Positions 8,882 through 18,596 of a stretch of DNA of 64,000 nucleotides are shown in pieces. Location: the NCBI RefSeq assembly GCF_000372725.1, contig NW_005201269.1, positions 303,525 through 367,524 of the forward strand. The letters run 5' to 3'. Each line of letters begins with the position of its first letter. The stretch's first letter is position 1. The notes beneath the pieces were generated by a model. It did not search any database. It was given only the letters and a program-made list of their open reading frames with translations, and was not told the DNA's origin. This DNA is from Emiliania huxleyi CCMP1516. Taxonomy: Eukaryota; Haptophyta; Isochrysidales; Noelaerhabdaceae. The position numbers and the translations under genes are program-made.

Positions 8882-11619
8882 ATGCAAATCACGCCGTTGC
8901 CGCCGGCGGTTTCGGACCGCATCCGCGCCGCCACGGCCGTCCCGACCTTTTCTCGGGCGCTCGAGGAGCTCGTCTTCAACTCTCTCGACGCCGGCGCCAC
9001 CGAGATTGTGGCGTCGGTGAACGTGCAGGCGCTGTCGCTCAGCGTGCGCGACAACGGGCGCGGCATGGACAGGCTCGCCCTGTCGGTGGTGGGAACCAGC
9101 GCCGCCACCTCAAAGATTCGATCGCTGGAGGAGCTGCGCGGCGGCGTGCACACCTTTGGCTTCCGAGGCGAGGCGCTCCACGCCCTCTCGACGGTCGCGT
9201 TGGTGGAGATTGTCAGCCGCTGCGTCGACCCGCCGGCGGCGCCCTCGCTGGTCACGGTGCTGCAGCACGGCCAGCGCACGCAGCCGGGCCCCGCCGCGGA
9301 GGCGCGCGCGCCAGGCACGACTGTCTCGGTGAGAAACATGTTCTCCAACCGGGCCGTGGCGCGCAAGAGGCACCAGCGGCCGAGCGCCGCCGGCGCAGAA
9401 CTCTCCCTCCTCGTTGCAAGGATGACGCGCCTCGCTGTGGCGAGTCCGGGCGTCGCCTTCCGGCTCCACGACGCGTCGCGCGGCGTAACGCTCGTGACCA
9501 AGGGGCGGGCCGCATCTCCGCTCGCGGCCTTTCGGCAGCTGCTGCTTTGCGGCTCCCACGAGGAGCAGCCGCGGCTCGCAGAGCTCAGCTTCGACGACGG
9601 TCGATACAGCCTCCACGGCCACCTGTCGGTGCTCTGCAACGGAGGTCGCATCCGCGATGCGCAGCTGCTGTCGCTCAACGGCCGCCCTCTCGAGCGCACC
9701 AGCGAGCTTCACCGCCTGATCGAGGCGTCGTACGCCAGGCTCCACCGACGGCTCGCGGGCCAAACGTCGTCACCCGGCAGCGCGCCTGCCGTCTTTTGCA
9801 TATCTCTGACCTGCTGCCCGTCGCGGTACGACGCGGCGTTCCACAAGGAGAAGTCCGAGGTGATGTTCTACGATCTGGCCGCAGTCCGCAACGCGCTGCT
9901 CGGGGCGCTGACCAGCTTCTTCTGCCGCGAGGCTAGCGCACTCGACCCGCGTGACATCGCAGCGGAGCTGGTTTGCCTCGCAGCAGGTGCGCGCGACGCG
10001 AGCGACGACGCGCCACGCGAGGTGCGCGATGGCACACACGGCGAGCGGCGAGACGAGGCGGTCGACGAGGCGGTCGACGAGACAGAGGGGGAGGGAGGAG
10101 GGCTGGTGGGAGCCACCAGCTACGAGGCGGAGCCAGGAGCGAGAGGGAGCGACCATGGTCAGTCGGCGTCCGTCGAGGCCGACCGGCACGAGCTGCGAGA
10201 GGCGGGACGCGCCGGGTACGAGCTCCAGGAGGACCGATCGACTGGTGGGGCGCGCGTGTCGCTAGCCCGCGCGCGGCACCACCCGGCCGTGCTGCTCGCA
10301 GCGTTGGAGAGCCCGGCCACCCCACCGCCACCATCACCGCTCGAGTGCCAGCCGCCAGCGCGCAAAGTCGACCCCGAGCGGCAGCAACGGCAGCCTCTGG
10401 CGACGCCGCCACCTCTCGGCCCCTCTTCTTCGGGCAACTGGCTTTCGTCCCCGAGGCCTTCTGCGGCGGGCCGCAGCAAGCGCCCCCTCGACGAAGCGCC
10501 TAAAGAGGAGTGGCTGGGGCAAGAGGGGCGCTGGGAGGAGCAGGAGGCGGGGCGAGAGGCGGGGCAGGGGGGGGGGAGGGACGGCGTCGGGCCATCCCTC
10601 GGAGGAGCCGTCCACGCCGCTGAGGGACCCGCGCCAGGGCTGCTGGCGGGGGCACACGGTTTGCCCCATCCCGCTCCCGCTCATACCGCCGCCCAAGACG
10701 GAGGCGACGGTCTCTTTGGCGGCGAGGGAGACGAGGCTGGCATCGCTCGCGGGCTCGTCTCCGCGGCCTTTGGCAACCTTGTCGACAGCCGGCCGAGCCG
10801 CCGCCGGCCGGTGCGCCGCGGGCTCCCGTTCCACCAGCGGCTTTCTGCAGCGCCGAGCCTCGCAGCTGCGCCCGAGCCGACGGAGAGCAGGATCACCAAG
10901 GACGACCTCTCGCGGCTCGTCGCCATCGGACAGATCGACCGCCGCTTCGTGGCCGCGTGCATCCCTCCCCGCGATGGCGGCGGCGCGCGGCTCTGCCTCG
11001 TCGACCAGCACGCGGCGGACGAGCGCGTGCAGCTCGAGCTGCTGCAGGCGAGGACGATCTCGCCGCAAGGCGGCCCTCTGCCTGGCGCCGTGGCGCGGCG
11101 CCGGCTGCACCCGCCCCGCGCCGTGGCGCTGCCCTCGCACGAGGGCGCGGCCCTCAGTCAGGCGGCGCCGTCCGCCCGCGCTTGGGGCTGGGAGCTCGAG
11201 GGCGTCGGCGTGGGAGACACGCACCTCCGCGCCGTCCCCGTGCTGCTCGGCGTCGAGCTCGGAGACGGGGCGCTGCTCGAGTACCTGCGCCTGATCGCAG
11301 AGACGGGCTGCCCGGCGCAGCCTCCGCCCCAGGTGCACCGAATCCTCGCCTCCAAGGCGTGCCGAAGGGCAATCATGTTTGGGGACATGCTCGACGCTAC
11401 GCAGTGCCAGGCGCCATACCTCCCGTCATCCCCGACGCCGGTCGTTTTTCTCCACTTCTCAGATGGAACTCGCGGCCCACGTAGGCCCTGCTCACCAAGC
11501 TCGCTGGGTGCGCGATGCCGTTCTTTTGCGCGCACGGACGGCCATCCATCGCGCCCATGCTGCAGCTGCCCACCGCCGACAGCCCGCCGCGGATGCTGGT
11601 GCGCGACAGGAATGATTAG
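8882..11619 (+). CDS. MLH3: MutL homologue MLH3
   Basis: Exons 8882..11410 and 11485..11619 give 887 residues; the 74-bp intron is GC-AG, phase 0. The GHKL ATPase domain is complete: EELVFNSLDAGA (Asn33), DNGRGMD (residues 57-63) and GFRGEAL (93-99). The middle is a long low-complexity linker rich in Glu, Gly and Pro. The C-terminal endonuclease/dimerisation domain has the metal-site motif DQHAADERVQLE (708-719), ACRRAIMFGD and, in the short last exon, CAHGRPS (from residue 858). The CAHGRP form and the ATPase sequence fit MLH3 better than PMS2. MLH3 pairs with MLH1 as a nickase in meiotic crossover and mismatch repair. The start ATG begins right at the conserved N-terminus. Confidence 0.92.
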
Positions 11620-11689
11620 GAGGTGGGACGAAGGGGGGTTCGTTGTGTGAGGAGAGGCGCCGCTCGCCCTCTCCGGAGCGATGGCGCGG

Positions 11690-11905
11690 CGCGGCGCGCG
11701 CAGGAGCTCACACGCACGGCCGGCGGGCCGGGCCTGACGGGGAGCGTCCTCTCCCGCCGTCCGCGCGGCTCGATTGGGGGGTCCGGCGGTGGGCCGCTCG
11801 TGGTGGCCGAGTGCCGCGCTGTCTGTGTGGGCCCGCGCGCCTCAGCAGAGCGCGTAGCTTGCCACCTCCTGGTTGACTCTGGCCTGCGGTTTTTTTGTTT
11901 CGGCG
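11690..11905 (+). repeat. 200-bp dispersed repeat, inverted copy at 17215-17430
   Basis: Nearly identical sequence lies in reverse complement at about 17215-17430, directly 5' of the RanBP2-type zinc-finger gene. Shared landmarks: GAGCTCACACGCACGGCCGG, GGTGGGCCGCTCGTGGTGGC and CTCAGCAGAGCGCGTAGCTT. Neither copy holds a convincing gene. Confidence 0.8.
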
Positions 11906-11950
11906 CTCCAACCCGCCGTGGAACATGAACACATATGCACACCGGGGCAC

Positions 11951-12417
11951 CTGAGCCCTGGTCTGACAGCCTGACAGCAAACCCGGACAGCGCCTGACAG
12001 TGCCCGACAGCCTGACAGCGCTGACAGCACTTTCTCTGACAGTCTGACAGCACGTGTCTGACAGCCTGACAGCAGAGTCTGGCAGGCGAGGGGTTCCGTC
12101 GCTGTCAGGCCCTAACGTGACAGCCTGACAGCTGCCTGACAGCCCGACAGCACACAGTGGCCTGACAGCAGCTCGCTGACAGCCTGACAGCCCGACAGCA
12201 GCACAGACCGTACACAGACCCCGTAGAGCCTCTTTCTTGTGCCCCATTGAGGGTATAACAAAGTTACATGCAAAGACATGTGAGTGTGGTCCATGTCCAT
12301 GTAGTCATGGGATGGTCATGGGTCTCTCTCTCAACCCTCCCGCCCGCCACCTCTGCGGACCCCTCTCTAGCACCGGCGGCTGTGCTACTACAAATGAAGC
12401 TACCAGCTAGCCTTCTG
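11951..12417 (+). repeat. GACAG-rich dispersed repeat, copy A
   Basis: The left half is a dense array of CTGACAGC/CCGACAGC units. The right half is unique sequence running to GCTACCAGCTAGCCTTCT. The whole block recurs in the same orientation at 23471-23951, and a third cluster of the units alone is at 12970-13290. This suggests a transposable element with a GACAG-array head. Confidence 0.8.
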
Positions 12418-12428
12418 GGGCCCTACAG

Positions 12429-12902
12429 TCATATGCCTACGGCGTCTGGGTGGGGGTGGCCGTCTCCAAGGACAGCTCATCCAAGGTCTTTGCCATCGGC
12501 AACATTCAGCAGGTGGCCGTCGCCGACGGCACAGTAGACGCGCGCCGCGCCACTGGCAGCTCCAGCGCAGAGTACCTGCGCCAGCTCTCCATGAGTCAGC
12601 GCAGCAACGGGGTCTTCATCAACGACCCCAAGGGCCTCTTTATCCTCCGGTGGTACCGTGAGGTGAAGGGTGACGGGACCCCCCCAGACGGCCCGCGCTA
12701 CCAGAACAGAGCGTGCAAGTACTACAAGCTGACGAGCGACAACGATGGGGAGGCCTTCCGCTGGACCAGCAACTACCAGATCATCAGCAAGGTGTACCTG
12801 AAGAAGCACTCCACCCTGCCTCTCTGCTATTCCCTCAGTGCGGCAGACAAGAAGATGGTGACGTCCACCATGAAAAAGATGGTGGGACCGGAGGCAGAGT
12901 AG
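12429..12902 (+). CDS. Unidentified 3' exon of about 157 residues
   Basis: The frame has no ATG before the conserved-looking part but follows a good acceptor (CCCTACAG at 12421-12428), so it is probably a terminal exon. It reads YGVWVGVAVSKD, FAIGNIQQV, NGVFINDPKGLFILRWYREV, YYKLTSDNDGEAFRW and ends near GPEAE. Even composition and aromatic spacing look like a real folded domain. It lies between two GACAG clusters, and the second copy of the flanking repeat (23.5-23.95 kb) lacks it, so it may belong to a mobile element or be a captured exon. The family is not recognised. Confidence 0.45.
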   Translation, partial: SYAYGVWVGVAVSKDSSSKVFAIGNIQQVAVADGTVDARRATGSSSAEYLRQLSMSQRSNGVFINDPKGLFILRWYREVKGDGTPPDGPRYQNRACKYYKLTSDNDGEAFRWTSNYQIISKVYLKKHSTLPLCYSLSAADKKMVTSTMKKMVGPEAE

Positions 12903-12969
12903 AGGCTAGAGTATGTATGTGTAGTAGAGTCCTGCTGGTCTCCTATTGATAGTGTCATAAGTGTGGCTG

Positions 12970-13290
12970 GTGTGTGTCAGAGCCTGGCAGCACCCCGACA
13001 GCACCACCTGACAGCACCTGACAGTAACAGCCCACCGTCTGACAGCAGCAGCAGCCTGACAGCTCTGACAGCTCCGACAGCGTCTGACAGCAACACCCGA
13101 CAGCTCCGACAGCACCTGACAGCTACAGAACCCCTCGCCTGTCAGACATGCACCCGACAGCACCCGACAGCACTGACAGCACCTGACAGCTGGTCTGACA
13201 GAGGCACCTGACAGTGCCTGACAGCTGCCCGACAGCCCGACAGATCACCTGACAGCACCTGACAGCCTGACAGCCAGGGCTCAGCGGGGC
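12970..13290 (+). repeat. GACAG-unit array, cluster C
   Basis: Many irregularly spaced GACAGC units (CTGACAG, CCGACAG) without the unique right half found in copies A and B. Spacing is not constant, so it is not a simple microsatellite or CRISPR array. Confidence 0.75.
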
Positions 13291-13654
13291 ACACAGGCCC
13301 CACGCACAGGCACAGACAGCCACTCGCCACTCCCCAGGCCACAGCACACAGACACGCATGAGGGCGCATCGGTGGTGCAACCGAGATATGACGCCGTCGG
13401 GCCGTCGAGTGATTGAGTGATTGAGAATGCGACCAGTGCCTGCATAGAACGAAAAGCATAAGTATCTAAAACTAGACTGAAGGAGACAGAACCGAGCAAA
13501 GTGCCGGGACTCCCCGCTTTCTTTCTTTGGCTAGTTTATGAAACAACCGCGAGGCCAGAAAGAATTTAACAGAACAACTCTCTCACAGCAGAAAGAAAGA
13601 AAACACGCAACACAAGAAAAGAAAGAACACATACAATCCAAGGGAGAAAGAAAG

Positions 13655-13925
13655 AAAGAAAATACAGAACCCAAGGGAGGGATGGGAGGACGGCACACGG
13701 GATTTTAAGGGGAGGAGTGTGGTGCTAGCCGTCGCCCACCCACCCTTGCATGGGCGTCTGCCTCTTCCTATCTCTCTTCGCAGTCTCTCGCCAATTCTCG
13801 CAGCGACCTTCATGCCGCGCCTCGCGGTCTTCTCACCTCTCGTCGTTCTCTCTCCTGCCGCTTCATCCTCTGACCCATCGCTCTCCTCGGCCTCGTTCTG
13901 CGACGCCGCCGCTGCCTGCCGAGCC
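13655..13925 (+). repeat. Dispersed repeat family with AAGGGAGGGATGGGAGGAC core, copy 1
   Basis: It begins in GAAAGAAAG runs, then AAGGGAGGGATGGGAGGAC, GGGATTTTAAGG and a pyrimidine-rich tail (CTATCTCTCTTCGCAGTCTC). Related copies: 26655-26960 (reverse), 27906-28035 (forward) and a shorter one at 50436-50530 (reverse). Confidence 0.75.
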
Positions 13926-13939
13926 CTTGCTCTCGCGGC

Positions 13940-14360
13940 TTCTCTCGCGTTTAAAATTCTTTTCCCTGAGGGGGTCGCCGGGGGGGATGGGATGATGGGG
14001 ATGGTCTTTTAGGCGAGCATTACGGTGGCTCGCGGATTCGACTGTCTTTGGTCCCCCCGGTCGTGCCCACCTTTATGAGGACGACGGCGCCGGCTGTGCC
14101 TTTTTTTCGAACCTGTGTGCTGTGCGAGAGAGTTGGAATTCTCTTCCCAGGGAGCCGTCGTAAAAGTAGGGAAAATTCTTTTCCCTAGTGCCTCGCCGTC
14201 CTCGCAGGACCGCAGGAGTCGCTTAGGCGGCTCCCGTGGTGTACCTGTGTTAGTGCCAGTGCGCGCCAGTCCCGTGCCCAGCGTCGTGCGCGGGCTTGTT
14301 TAAATTCTTTTCCATTTTTAAAATTCTTTTCGTTCTGGTCTAAATTCTTTTCCCTTCCCT
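13940..14360 (+). promoter_or_regulatory. Cluster of AAATTCTTTTCC motifs upstream of the ELL-like gene
   Basis: The short motif (A)AATTCTTTTCC(CT) occurs near 13951, 14170, 14304, 14321 and 14342, with a variant (AATTCTCTTCCC) near 14137. All are in the same orientation and within 450 bp of the start codon at 14388. Such AT-rich words stand out in this GC-rich DNA. A regulatory role is only an inference; a decayed tandem repeat is the alternative. Confidence 0.35.
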
Positions 14361-14387
14361 CCAATTTCTGTTGGCTCACCGCCCCGG

Positions 14388-15398
14388 ATGCCTCCGCCAT
14401 CGCCGCGACAGGCGGCGCTCGCGTCCGACATGTACGATTGCGTCTGTCACATCCTCGCGCTGGAGCCGCAGTGGGTCGCCGACGCTCTCGAGGCTGCCGT
14501 CCGGGCGATGCACGAGCGCGTTGGCAGAGCGTACAGGAGAGACCTCTACCTCAAGCAGCTCAAGCAGGTGGCAATCTGCCCGCCGCAGCTCGCGGCCTCG
14601 GCGGTGTGCAAGCTCAAGCCGCACGTGGGTGCCATGGTTCGAGAGGACTGGCCGCACTACACGCCCGAGCAGCGCGGTCGCCTGCAGAGCCTCAGGAAGG
14701 CTGCCGAGGCGCCTGCGGAGCCTGTGAAGCACCCGCCTGAGAGGCGCATGCCAATGGAACAGCCGGCGGGGAAGCCAGCGGGGCGCCAGCCGGCGGGGTG
14801 CCCGCCCGCGACTCGCCAGCCTGCGGGACGCCCGCCCGCGACTCGCCAGCCTGCGGGACGCCAGTCCGCGACTCGCCAGCCCGCGACACGCCAGCCCTTG
14901 CCGGATGCCGGCGGCCGCGGCGCCACTGCAGCGCCTCGCATCGAGTCGACGGAGGCGTACCACGCCGGGAAGAGGCGCGCGGAGCAGCGTCCGATTCCCA
15001 CCATTGTGCCGTCCACCCCCTCGACTGCCCTTTCGCAGGCGCTTCCGCGAGCGGTACAGGCGATACCGGCAGCTCGATGTGGCCCTCGCCGCCCTCACGG
15101 CGAGCGGGCGGGCCGGCGCGGGGAGAGGGAGGCGCCTCGTGGGTGGGTGCCGAGCAGTCGGCCGCGCCCCTCTGCGCAGGCGCTCTTCACCGGCCTCGAC
15201 GACAAGGTTCGCGGGGCGTCGTGCGAGGACGCGAGGCGAGAGGCCGAGGCGCGGCTCGTCGAGGCCTTCCGCGCGAAGAAGCGCTCGATGCTGCAGCAGA
15301 CGCAAGAGTACCGCGCGCTGCACGTCGAGCTCAAGCGGCTCAAGGCGGCCGTCAACGGCTATGTGGAGAGGGCGCCGAAGACGGCCGTGGCGCTCTGA
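14388..15398 (+). CDS. ELL-like RNA polymerase II elongation factor
   Basis: Exons 14388..14974, 15039..15099 and 15180..15398 give 288 residues. Both introns (64 and 80 bp) are GC-AG. The N-terminal part has CKLKPHVGAMVREDWPHYTP, matching the ELL winged-helix region. The middle is a low-complexity run of ATRQPAGR-type repeats (about residues 125-175). The C-terminus is the occludin/ELL domain, rebuilt only after splicing: RFRERYRRYRQLDVALAALT, then ALFTGLDDKV and YRALHVELKRLKAAVNGYV. ELL stimulates elongation as part of the super/little elongation complexes. The unspliced frame is also open but destroys the domain, which is why the introns are preferred. Confidence 0.8.
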   Translation: MPPPSPRQAALASDMYDCVCHILALEPQWVADALEAAVRAMHERVGRAYRRDLYLKQLKQVAICPPQLAASAVCKLKPHVGAMVREDWPHYTPEQRGRLQSLRKAAEAPAEPVKHPPERRMPMEQPAGKPAGRQPAGCPPATRQPAGRPPATRQPAGRQSATRQPATRQPLPDAGGRGATAAPRIESTEAYHAGKRRAEQRPIPTIVPSTPSTALSQALPRAVQAIPAARCGPRRPHGERAGRRGEREAPRGWVPSSRPRPSAQALFTGLDDKVRGASCEDARREAEARLVEAFRAKKRSMLQQTQEYRALHVELKRLKAAVNGYVERAPKTAVAL

Positions 15399-15493
15399 GA
15401 CAGCCTCGCGGTCACGCCGCCCTCATGCGTGTCCGGGTGTCGTGTGCTGTGGGCCGGTGTGCATATGTGGTTCATATGTCCACGGAGGGAGTA

Positions 15494-17183
15494 ATGGTAA
15501 TCTCTAGTCTTTTTTAGAGATTGAGAGCTTAAAGATTTGAAAGACTCCACTCGGGTCTACAGTGCTACCCAGAGATTTGAGACCAGAGATTTGAGACTTG
15601 AGACCTCAGTGCACTCAGTCACTCGGCCTCCGGTGGGAGACTTTGAGATTAGAGACCAGAGACTTGGAGAACGAGATTTCCCACACCAGAAGGAATCTGC
15701 GGTCGAGTTCGCTCGAGATCCAAGATTTGAGACTGAAGATTTGGACGGCCTTCCAACCTAGAGATTTGAGAGCTGAGATTTGGAGATTTGCGGTGTGAAT
15801 ACTGACAAGAGCCTCGAAGCTTCTAGAAGGGTTGAGTGGGGTTGACCTGCAGGGAGATTGAGGTCTGAGATCTGAGATTTGAGATTGAGATTTGAGATTG
15901 AGATTTGGGGCCCGGGGAGCCTGCGGCGCCATTTTAATCTGCGCTCCTCTTTATGGCCTGCGGCGCCTGGCTTGAGCTTGGAAGTGTAAACGAGTCCGCC
16001 AGGGCGGTCTGCAAACACGGAGCGCGCTGCGCGCGCGGTCTACGCCGAATTAGATGAGAGGGACAGCGCTATCCGCAAAGGCTCGACCAGCTGCGGCGGC
16101 TCGTCGGCAAAGGTCGTCCACTCCTTGGCGTACGGCTGAAAGCCGGTGTGCGAGTGGAGCATCTGCGTGTCGAGGCGCCACAGCATCTCGCCCTCAAAGA
16201 TGATGTCTCGCGACAGCTGGACGTACTTGCGAGTCCGATCCATCGCGCGCCGTCATACGGCACCTGCTTGCCCTGAGCCAGCCGAGACTCCTCGGCATAT
16301 GAGAGGTTGTGCTTGGCGCGACAATTTGGGCAGCGCTTGCAGTAGAGGAGCCCGTCAAAGCGCCCGTGCGTGCAGTATACGGTTGGATGGACGGGCTCGT
16401 CGCTGACCACAAGGCACACCTTCTGCCCTTGCAAAGCGCAGACGGCGCAGAACTCAAGGGACCAGGTGGAGCGGCGTGGACTTCTCCTGCTCATGGGAGC
16501 GCATGGGGTCGAGAAGATCCACGAGAGCGCTGATGCCCGCCTCGCTCTCGATGCTGCTGACGAGGATGTTGATGGTCGTGGACGCGTGCTTTGTTTGCAT
16601 GTCGGCAGCGATGAGCGCTGCGCGGTCGGGTGTGTCGACTGGGTAGCGGGCCATGCCGAGGAGAAGCGCGACGATCTCATCCTCACTCTCGAGCGGCCAC
16701 AGCTTCGTGGAGAACCGCCTCAGGCGGCGGCGGCGAGTGTCGGCGGCGCAAAGCATTGCAAGCCGAGCGTGCTGGGCTTCCCGGGGTCCTCAGTCTCAAT
16801 CTCAAATCTCGAGTCACGCTGCCCTAGATTTCGGTGGTGCCGCAAGCGATGTTTTTCGAACGAAGCGAGATAAAGGCGTTCGAAGTTGAGGAAGTTCACA
16901 GCATTCTGCATCGAAAACGGAATCTCTCTTGCTTGCAGTCTCAGTCTCTCCCACCCCTCATCGAAATCTCAAACTCCCAAAGCGAAAAGGAATCTTCGCC
17001 ATTTGAGATCTCACGCGTTTCCTCTAGAAACTCACACCGAGCGACGGGAAGACTGAGATTTCGTGGCTGAAGTCTCGACGAAGATTTGGGAGATCTCAAG
17101 GGCGGGACTAGAGACTGAGATCTGCCCTGAAAATCTTCAGGTCTCACTCCTCTCAATCTCTAAGAAAGACTAGAGATTACCAT
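15494..17183. mobile_element. 1.7-kb DNA transposon with 34-bp terminal inverted repeats
   Basis: The ends 15494-15527 and 17150-17183 are inverted repeats with one mismatch (outer part ATGGTAATCTCTAGTCTTT). Subterminal regions (15528-15910 and 16785-17149) are packed with AGATTTGAGA-type words in opposite orientations. The core holds a decayed cysteine-cluster gene on the minus strand. A module at 15908-16050 (CCCGGGGAGCCTGCGGCG ... GGTCTACGCCGAAT) recurs near 36196-36362. The element is too short to be autonomous. No target-site duplication is certain. Confidence 0.75.
16040..16760 (-). pseudogene. Decayed cysteine-cluster protein (KDZ-transposon type)
   Basis: Three consecutive minus-strand frames read as one protein with two frame changes. 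The first gives LWPLESEDEIVALLLGMARY and HASTTINILVSSIESEAGI; the second EFCAVCALQGQKV, VHPTVYCTHGRFDGLLYCKR and CPNCRAKH; the third KYVQLSRDIIFEGEMLWRLD. The Cys pairs followed by an aromatic helix resemble the CxC5/CxC6 clusters that travel with Kyakuja-Dileera-Zisupton transposases. No transposase catalytic domain is present. Frame breaks near 16454 and 16243 have no good splice sites, so a pseudogene is preferred. Confidence 0.5.
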
Positions 17184-17214
17184 GACTGCACGGAGGGGGC
17201 TGGGAAACAAAAAA

Positions 17215-17430
17215 CCGTGCCCCCGGGGCCCAGAGTGAAGAGCTGGAGGTGGCAAGCTACGCGCTCTGCTGAGGCGCGCGGGCCCACACAGACAGCGCGG
17301 CACTCGGCCACCACGAGCGGCCCACCGCCGGACCCCCCAATCGAGCCGCGCGGACGGCGGGAGAGGACGCTCCCCGTCAGGCCCGGCCCGCCGGCCGTGC
17401 GTGTGAGCTCCTGCGCGCGCCAGAGAGTCG
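17215..17430 (-). repeat. Inverted copy of the 11690-11905 repeat
   Basis: Reverse-complement copy of the 200-bp repeat downstream of MLH3. Here it ends about 65 bp before the start codon of the zinc-finger gene, so it may form part of that gene's promoter or 5' UTR. Confidence 0.8.
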
Positions 17431-17495
17431 CCGAGCGCCGCAGCACCGGCTGACACGCCGCGACCCCGGCGGCGCAGGTGCGCGCCTGCAGCACG

Positions 17496-18596
17496 ATGGC
17501 AGCTTACGGCGGCTACTACACACGGCAGGAGCAAGAGGACGCGATGGCGGCGCGGATCGACAACCCCAACCGCGTCGGCTCTGGCTTTATCAACCTGGGG
17601 CCGCAGCAGCGGGCGCCCGCCGTGGCCAACACGAACTGGCAGACCGGGTCGCTGCTCGGCGGCGGGCCTGGCGTCGCCCACGCCGCGCCTCCGGGCGTGT
17701 CAGACATCTGGAACAACGCGCCGCAACCGCCGCAACCGCCGCCGCGCGCGCCGCCGCCGCCCGCGCCTATGGGGATGCCTCCGGGCATGGGAGCGGGCGG
17801 CTTCGGGCGGACCGCAGCGGAGCAGGCCAACCTGGGTCTGGGCTTTGAGAACTTGAGCATGGGCGGCGGCGCCGGCAGCGCCGGCGCTCCGTACCCCGGT
17901 GCGCTCGGCGTCGGGCTAGGCGAGGTTCCGCCTCGCGCGCCCGCGCCGCAGGCCGCGGCGCTGATGAGCCTGCTACAGACGCCGACGCCGAACCCGACGC
18001 CGGCCGCACTCAACTCGGCCTTCACGATGGGCAACGGCGGCCACTCGTCGCGCGCGTTTGCCAACCCGGCGATACCGCAAGCCGTGCCGCCCGTGCAGCA
18101 GTTGCAGCCCAACGGCGTCCACTCTGCAGCCTTCCCTGCGGGCGCCTTTGCGCCACCGGTGGCCCAGCAGGTCACGCGACCACAGCCCGGCCCGCCTCGC
18201 AACCTGCATTCGGCGGCAGACTACGCCGCCGCGGCGCAGACCTACAAGCCGCCCGTGCCGCCGCGCAACTCGAGCCAGGCGGTGGTGAGCGTGTCGCGCG
18301 TGCCCGAGGCGTCTAAGTCGCAGCCGAGCCAGCCGGCCAAGGAGGAGTGGGAGTGCCCGCGATGCACCTTCTTGAACAACATTGCGCTGCGCGAGTGCGA
18401 GATGTGTGGCTTTGAGCGGGTGGGGAAGGACGAGGCGCCGGCGCAGAGCCGTTCCGAGGACGACGGCTGGCGCACGGCCACCCCCGCAGTGCGCAAGTCG
18501 GCGCCGGTCCCCAACCAGGCCAACTCGCAGCCGGGTAAGTCCAAGGCGCAGAGCAAGAACGAGAAGCGGCGCGCCAAGAAGCGGGGCGACCACTAA
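17496..18596 (+). CDS. RanBP2-type zinc-finger protein
   Basis: A single exon of 366 residues. Most of it is low complexity, rich in Pro, Ala, Gly and Gln (PPQPPPRAPPPPAPMGMPPG). Near the end it has one clear RanBP2-type (NZF) zinc finger, WECPRCTFLNNIALRECEMC, with cysteines at about residues 287, 290, 301 and 304. Such fingers bind ubiquitin or single-stranded RNA. The C-terminus is strongly basic (KNEKRRAKKRGDH), suggesting nucleic-acid contact. The ATG at 17496 is the first in frame. The specific partner cannot be inferred. Confidence 0.75.
   Translation: MAAYGGYYTRQEQEDAMAARIDNPNRVGSGFINLGPQQRAPAVANTNWQTGSLLGGGPGVAHAAPPGVSDIWNNAPQPPQPPPRAPPPPAPMGMPPGMGAGGFGRTAAEQANLGLGFENLSMGGGAGSAGAPYPGALGVGLGEVPPRAPAPQAAALMSLLQTPTPNPTPAALNSAFTMGNGGHSSRAFANPAIPQAVPPVQQLQPNGVHSAAFPAGAFAPPVAQQVTRPQPGPPRNLHSAADYAAAAQTYKPPVPPRNSSQAVVSVSRVPEASKSQPSQPAKEEWECPRCTFLNNIALRECEMCGFERVGKDEAPAQSRSEDDGWRTATPAVRKSAPVPNQANSQPGKSKAQSKNEKRRAKKRGDH

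Larger units (their letters stand above)
11620..12428. other. Repeat-filled intergenic stretch
   Basis: It holds two repeats described separately (11690-11905 and 11951-12417) and nothing else recognisable. Long frames on both strands here come from the repeats. Confidence 0.5.
13291..14387. other. Intergenic with dispersed repeat and TTCTTTTCC motifs
   Basis: 13291-13590 holds nothing recognised. 13655-13925 is a dispersed repeat and 13940-14360 carries the motif cluster, both listed separately. The stretch ends at the ELL-like start codon. Confidence 0.4.

Noticed and set aside
11951..12210. GACAG array considered as a CRISPR-like array
   Set aside because: Units are very short with irregular spacing and no unique spacers; the host is eukaryotic.
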